DNA of 64,000 bases. Origin: Haliclystus octoradiatus. Its lineage: Eukaryota > Cnidaria > Staurozoa > Stauromedusae > Haliclystidae. Below the pieces are notes generated by a model. That model ran no database searches and had not been told where the DNA came from. It saw only the letters and a list, made by a program, of their open reading frames with translations. Below are positions 61,386-64,000 of this stretch, piece by piece. The stretch is from positions 1,203,001-1,267,000 of the forward strand of contig OU744454.1 in assembly GCA_916610825.1 (NCBI GenBank). The letters run 5' to 3'. Numbering within the stretch: position 1 is the first letter of the stretch; each line of letters opens with the position of its first letter. The position numbers were made by a program, and so were the translations under genes.

Positions 61386-64000
61386 TTTGCAATCTGATTG
61401 CTGGTTGATTTGCTGCAACAGAATGAAACGTCAGACGATCAAATACTCCCTTCTCATTGGCTAATTTGCCTTGTTTGTTTTTATAGATCGCTACTTTTAT
61501 TTTATATTTATTTCAAATTTTGCTTGCAATGATTTTAATTTGTTACTTACATTTTTAGGTATATAGCTAATTCCCGTCATTGAAAACTGCATAAATATAA
61601 TGGATTCGTATATGGATTGTAGGTCCCGATTTTTAAACAGAATCTTGAAAATGATATGCAAACATCATAAATTCCTTAGTTTCAAACATTTATACAACTC
61701 GCGAAGCATGTATGACCTTCGAGCTCAACTTTTGAGAAATCAAATACTTGACTTGCATGGCTTTATGTAGATATGAATATCTTTTACCGGTAGGGAAGCA
61801 GTAATGACCTAGTAACATTTTGATGTAAACAAAACCCAATACAATAATTTAATATATCGTTCATGTCGATGGACAATAGGATTTCTTATTTGTATAGACG
61901 CAATTTCAATAGAACATCATAGAATATTATCAAAACTTGAAGATAAATAGTTAGCAAGACATCCCTTCAACTGTCTTGGAAATGTCGCATAATCTTTCAG
62001 AACACCCAACTTGATAGTGAGAACTATAATTAATGCGATATCTAATTAGTAGACTTCGTAGAATACGAAAAGATAATTATAATCATCTAGATTGATTTTG
62101 GAAATATCTATATTATGACATTCAACTCTCAAATACTGTTACGAATATATTGCGCCATTATATCTTAATTAAAAAGTTATTTTATGAAATCAAATATGAA
62201 TTTGAAATTAATTTGCTTACCTTACGAATGTTCCTTGTAACGACACTAACACCTAGACCCTTCTTAATATTCTCTCTGCTAGGTCGGAGAAGAGTTTTTC
62301 GCATTTTATTGTGATCAGTAATACAATTACCAAATATATTCCCAACAATATGCTTACCAGGCATTGTTATTTTTTGGTGTAAGAACAAACTTACAATTTC
62401 AAATTATGGTTAATTTGAATTTAATCATTTGCATTAGACGTTCGTTCTGCTATGTTAACTGCATTTGTCCATCAATAGATCTATTTCGTAGTCTCTATTA
62501 CCACATGTGCAATGTCGAATTGTTTGTAACTTCCACGGATGACTACGAAACAATACTTATAAAATATTAAACATCATAACTGGTTGCAAAGGAAAGAACT
62601 TTCTCTGATTAATACGTTGTATACAAATGAATAGTCGGCTTGAAATACAAAGACTTATCTACACCATAAGGAATTTAAAACATTTTTAAACGCAGCGCGT
62701 ATATCTCTTGATTTTATTTCTAAATTTATTTTTTAAATGATGCCAAAAGTGTTAATATAATGTTTCGTACAATTAATATTATATTGCCCGTTCATGGAAT
62801 GTGCCTTTATAATAATATCAAAAGGTCACAATACTATTTCTTTGCTAAATTCCCATAAACCCTTTACGTCATTATATTTATTCAGACATTTGTTCAGAAC
62901 ATTTTTATCCAATTTGAGATAAAAAAAATATTTTGCAAGCTATAGGGGGATGGGATTTATATATTTTGACTTTTGCTTTATTTTGAAAATTAAAAATAAC
63001 ATTCAAACCATATATACCAACACGTGGAACTTTTTGAATTACGACATAAAGCAGAGCTACAGAATGGAATTCAAAATTTGCAGGTCGGTCAAAACCTCAA
63101 ATTGATGCCAATGCAAAAAAGTATAACAATTATTCCTTAATTATACTAACATTGAATTGAACAATTCAAGTTTATAATTGAAAAACAAAATATTACATTT
63201 AACTGAGCATAGGGCATACAACACGTTGGTCCAGGATTTAATGTCTATAGGGTATACTTCGATTTTAATTGAGAGGGTATATACTATAGATTGCTTGGTA
63301 TTGAGAGATAATACTATTTGATTAAGTTTGTTTCTCGTTAGTGATTTTGAAAATATATTATACATATGGAAGAACATTACACCTGCTTCGAATGCACATG
63401 TATATTGAGAATCGAGCTTATTTCCCCGCTTATTTCAGCATTGAGTTTACATTTACAGGAATTTCGGGTATTTCCTCGCTAGTACAAGCCTGCATGTATT
63501 ACATTATTGCAATACTTGTATACAAGGGCAATGAACAGCTCAGCGTAGAACTCATTTTGATCCAGCATGGCCGTGGAATCGCCCGCAGTAGTGCTAAAAT
63601 GTAATTTAATGTGTGACTATAGTAGTGTATGGTTTGTACTAAATTGGAATCGGGAAGTCTTCAAGGCACAATCGGCAGCATAATTACGATCGTTGATTCA
63701 GGCAAAAGAAAACATCTTTATAAGAACATTGATCCCAGATCACTATACCGGGAATTATTTCAGAACAAGATATAGAGCGTTTTAATAGGCGTTAAGTGCA
63801 GCTCAATTTGAAATTCCAAGGTGACATATTTTTTTACAGTCTTCACAAAGGCATTACTTGAGAAAGATATTCAAGCTTCTTCAGGATTGGACTAGATCAA
63901 ATGATATTTAATGAGAAAATTATGATTTTGATGATATTTCTTGCTTGTTTGCTTTCGTTTATTCATCAAATGGATTGTCTTAATTATTTATCCGCAAATC
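61386..64000. other. Region upstream of the SIK-like gene, no confident gene
   Basis: AT-rich. It should hold the SIK promoter and 5' UTR (a GC-richer patch surrounds the start codon). One minus-strand open segment at 62217-62363 ends in a plausible splice donor and is listed separately. A plus-strand open frame at 63341-63604 has no recognisable domain. Nothing else supported. Confidence 0.5.
62217..62363 (-). CDS. Possible short 5' exon (hypothetical)
   Basis: Starts ATG and reads MPGKHIVGNIFGNCITDHNK, then a basic stretch (MRKTLLRPSRENIKKG) ending at CGTAAG followed by GTAAGC, a good splice donor. It could be an alternative upstream exon of the SIK-like gene or an unrelated first exon, but no acceptor joining it in frame was found and the peptide is not recognised. 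Confidence 0.2.

Noticed and set aside
63341..63604. 87-residue plus-strand open frame near the window end
   Set aside because: No recognisable domain, splice context or conservation signal visible; AT-rich chance frame is as likely.

Overview
This is a window of an AT-rich invertebrate animal nuclear genome. Evidence: genes split by GT-AG introns, a zona pellucida (ZP) domain, thyroglobulin-1, Kazal and VWC domains, PEX19, Rab6 and SIK genes, a Ty3/gypsy retrotransposon, many small inverted-repeat elements and tRNA-derived SINEs. I cannot place the phylum. No tools were run; exons were assembled by hand from reading frame, splice sites and domain continuity.

Layout. (1) 233-22278, plus strand: the 3' part of one very large modular secreted-protein gene, 33 exons and about 2,930 codons in the window, with its 5' end outside. 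Domain order: pacifastin-like x3, VWC, thyroglobulin-1 x2, YbaY-like, thyroglobulin-1 x5, YbaY-like, thyroglobulin-1, YbaY-like, Kazal x3, YbaY-like, VWC, YbaY-like, VWC x2, YbaY-like, VWC x2, YbaY-like x2, VWC-type x4, then a terminal ZP domain with a furin-like site. The eight beta-rich modules carrying the signature EDVSLADA resemble bacterial YbaY/YscW lipoprotein domains. I know of no such domain family in animal matrix proteins, and this is the strongest candidate for something undescribed. (2) 23120-33769, minus: PEX19 in seven exons, its first intron carrying a complete 4.76-kb Ty3/gypsy element with identical LTRs. (3) 34585-35082, minus: intronless gamma-glutamylcyclotransferase-like gene. 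(4) 37540-45437 and 46243-50655, minus: tandem Rab6 paralogues with identical seven-exon structure. (5) 51941-61385, minus: a salt-inducible-kinase-like kinase with three RRxSDG motifs and a KA1-like C terminus. (6) 61386-64000: no confident gene.

The genes do not form a pathway. Loci 2 to 5 are housekeeping or signalling genes: peroxisomal membrane-protein import, glutathione turnover, Golgi traffic and LKB1-type kinase signalling. The matrix gene joins protease-inhibitor-type folds (pacifastin, thyroglobulin-1, Kazal) to a polymerising ZP domain, which suggests a protease-resistant extracellular polymer such as a coat, mucus or matrix (inference).

Introns and spacers hold a rich repeat population. 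This includes elements with clear terminal inverted repeats and target duplications (TA, TTA, TTTAA and 8-bp types), one such element containing telomere-like CCCTAA repeats, a SINE family, AAT microsatellites next to splice donors, and a 35-bp minisatellite between the two convergent genes.
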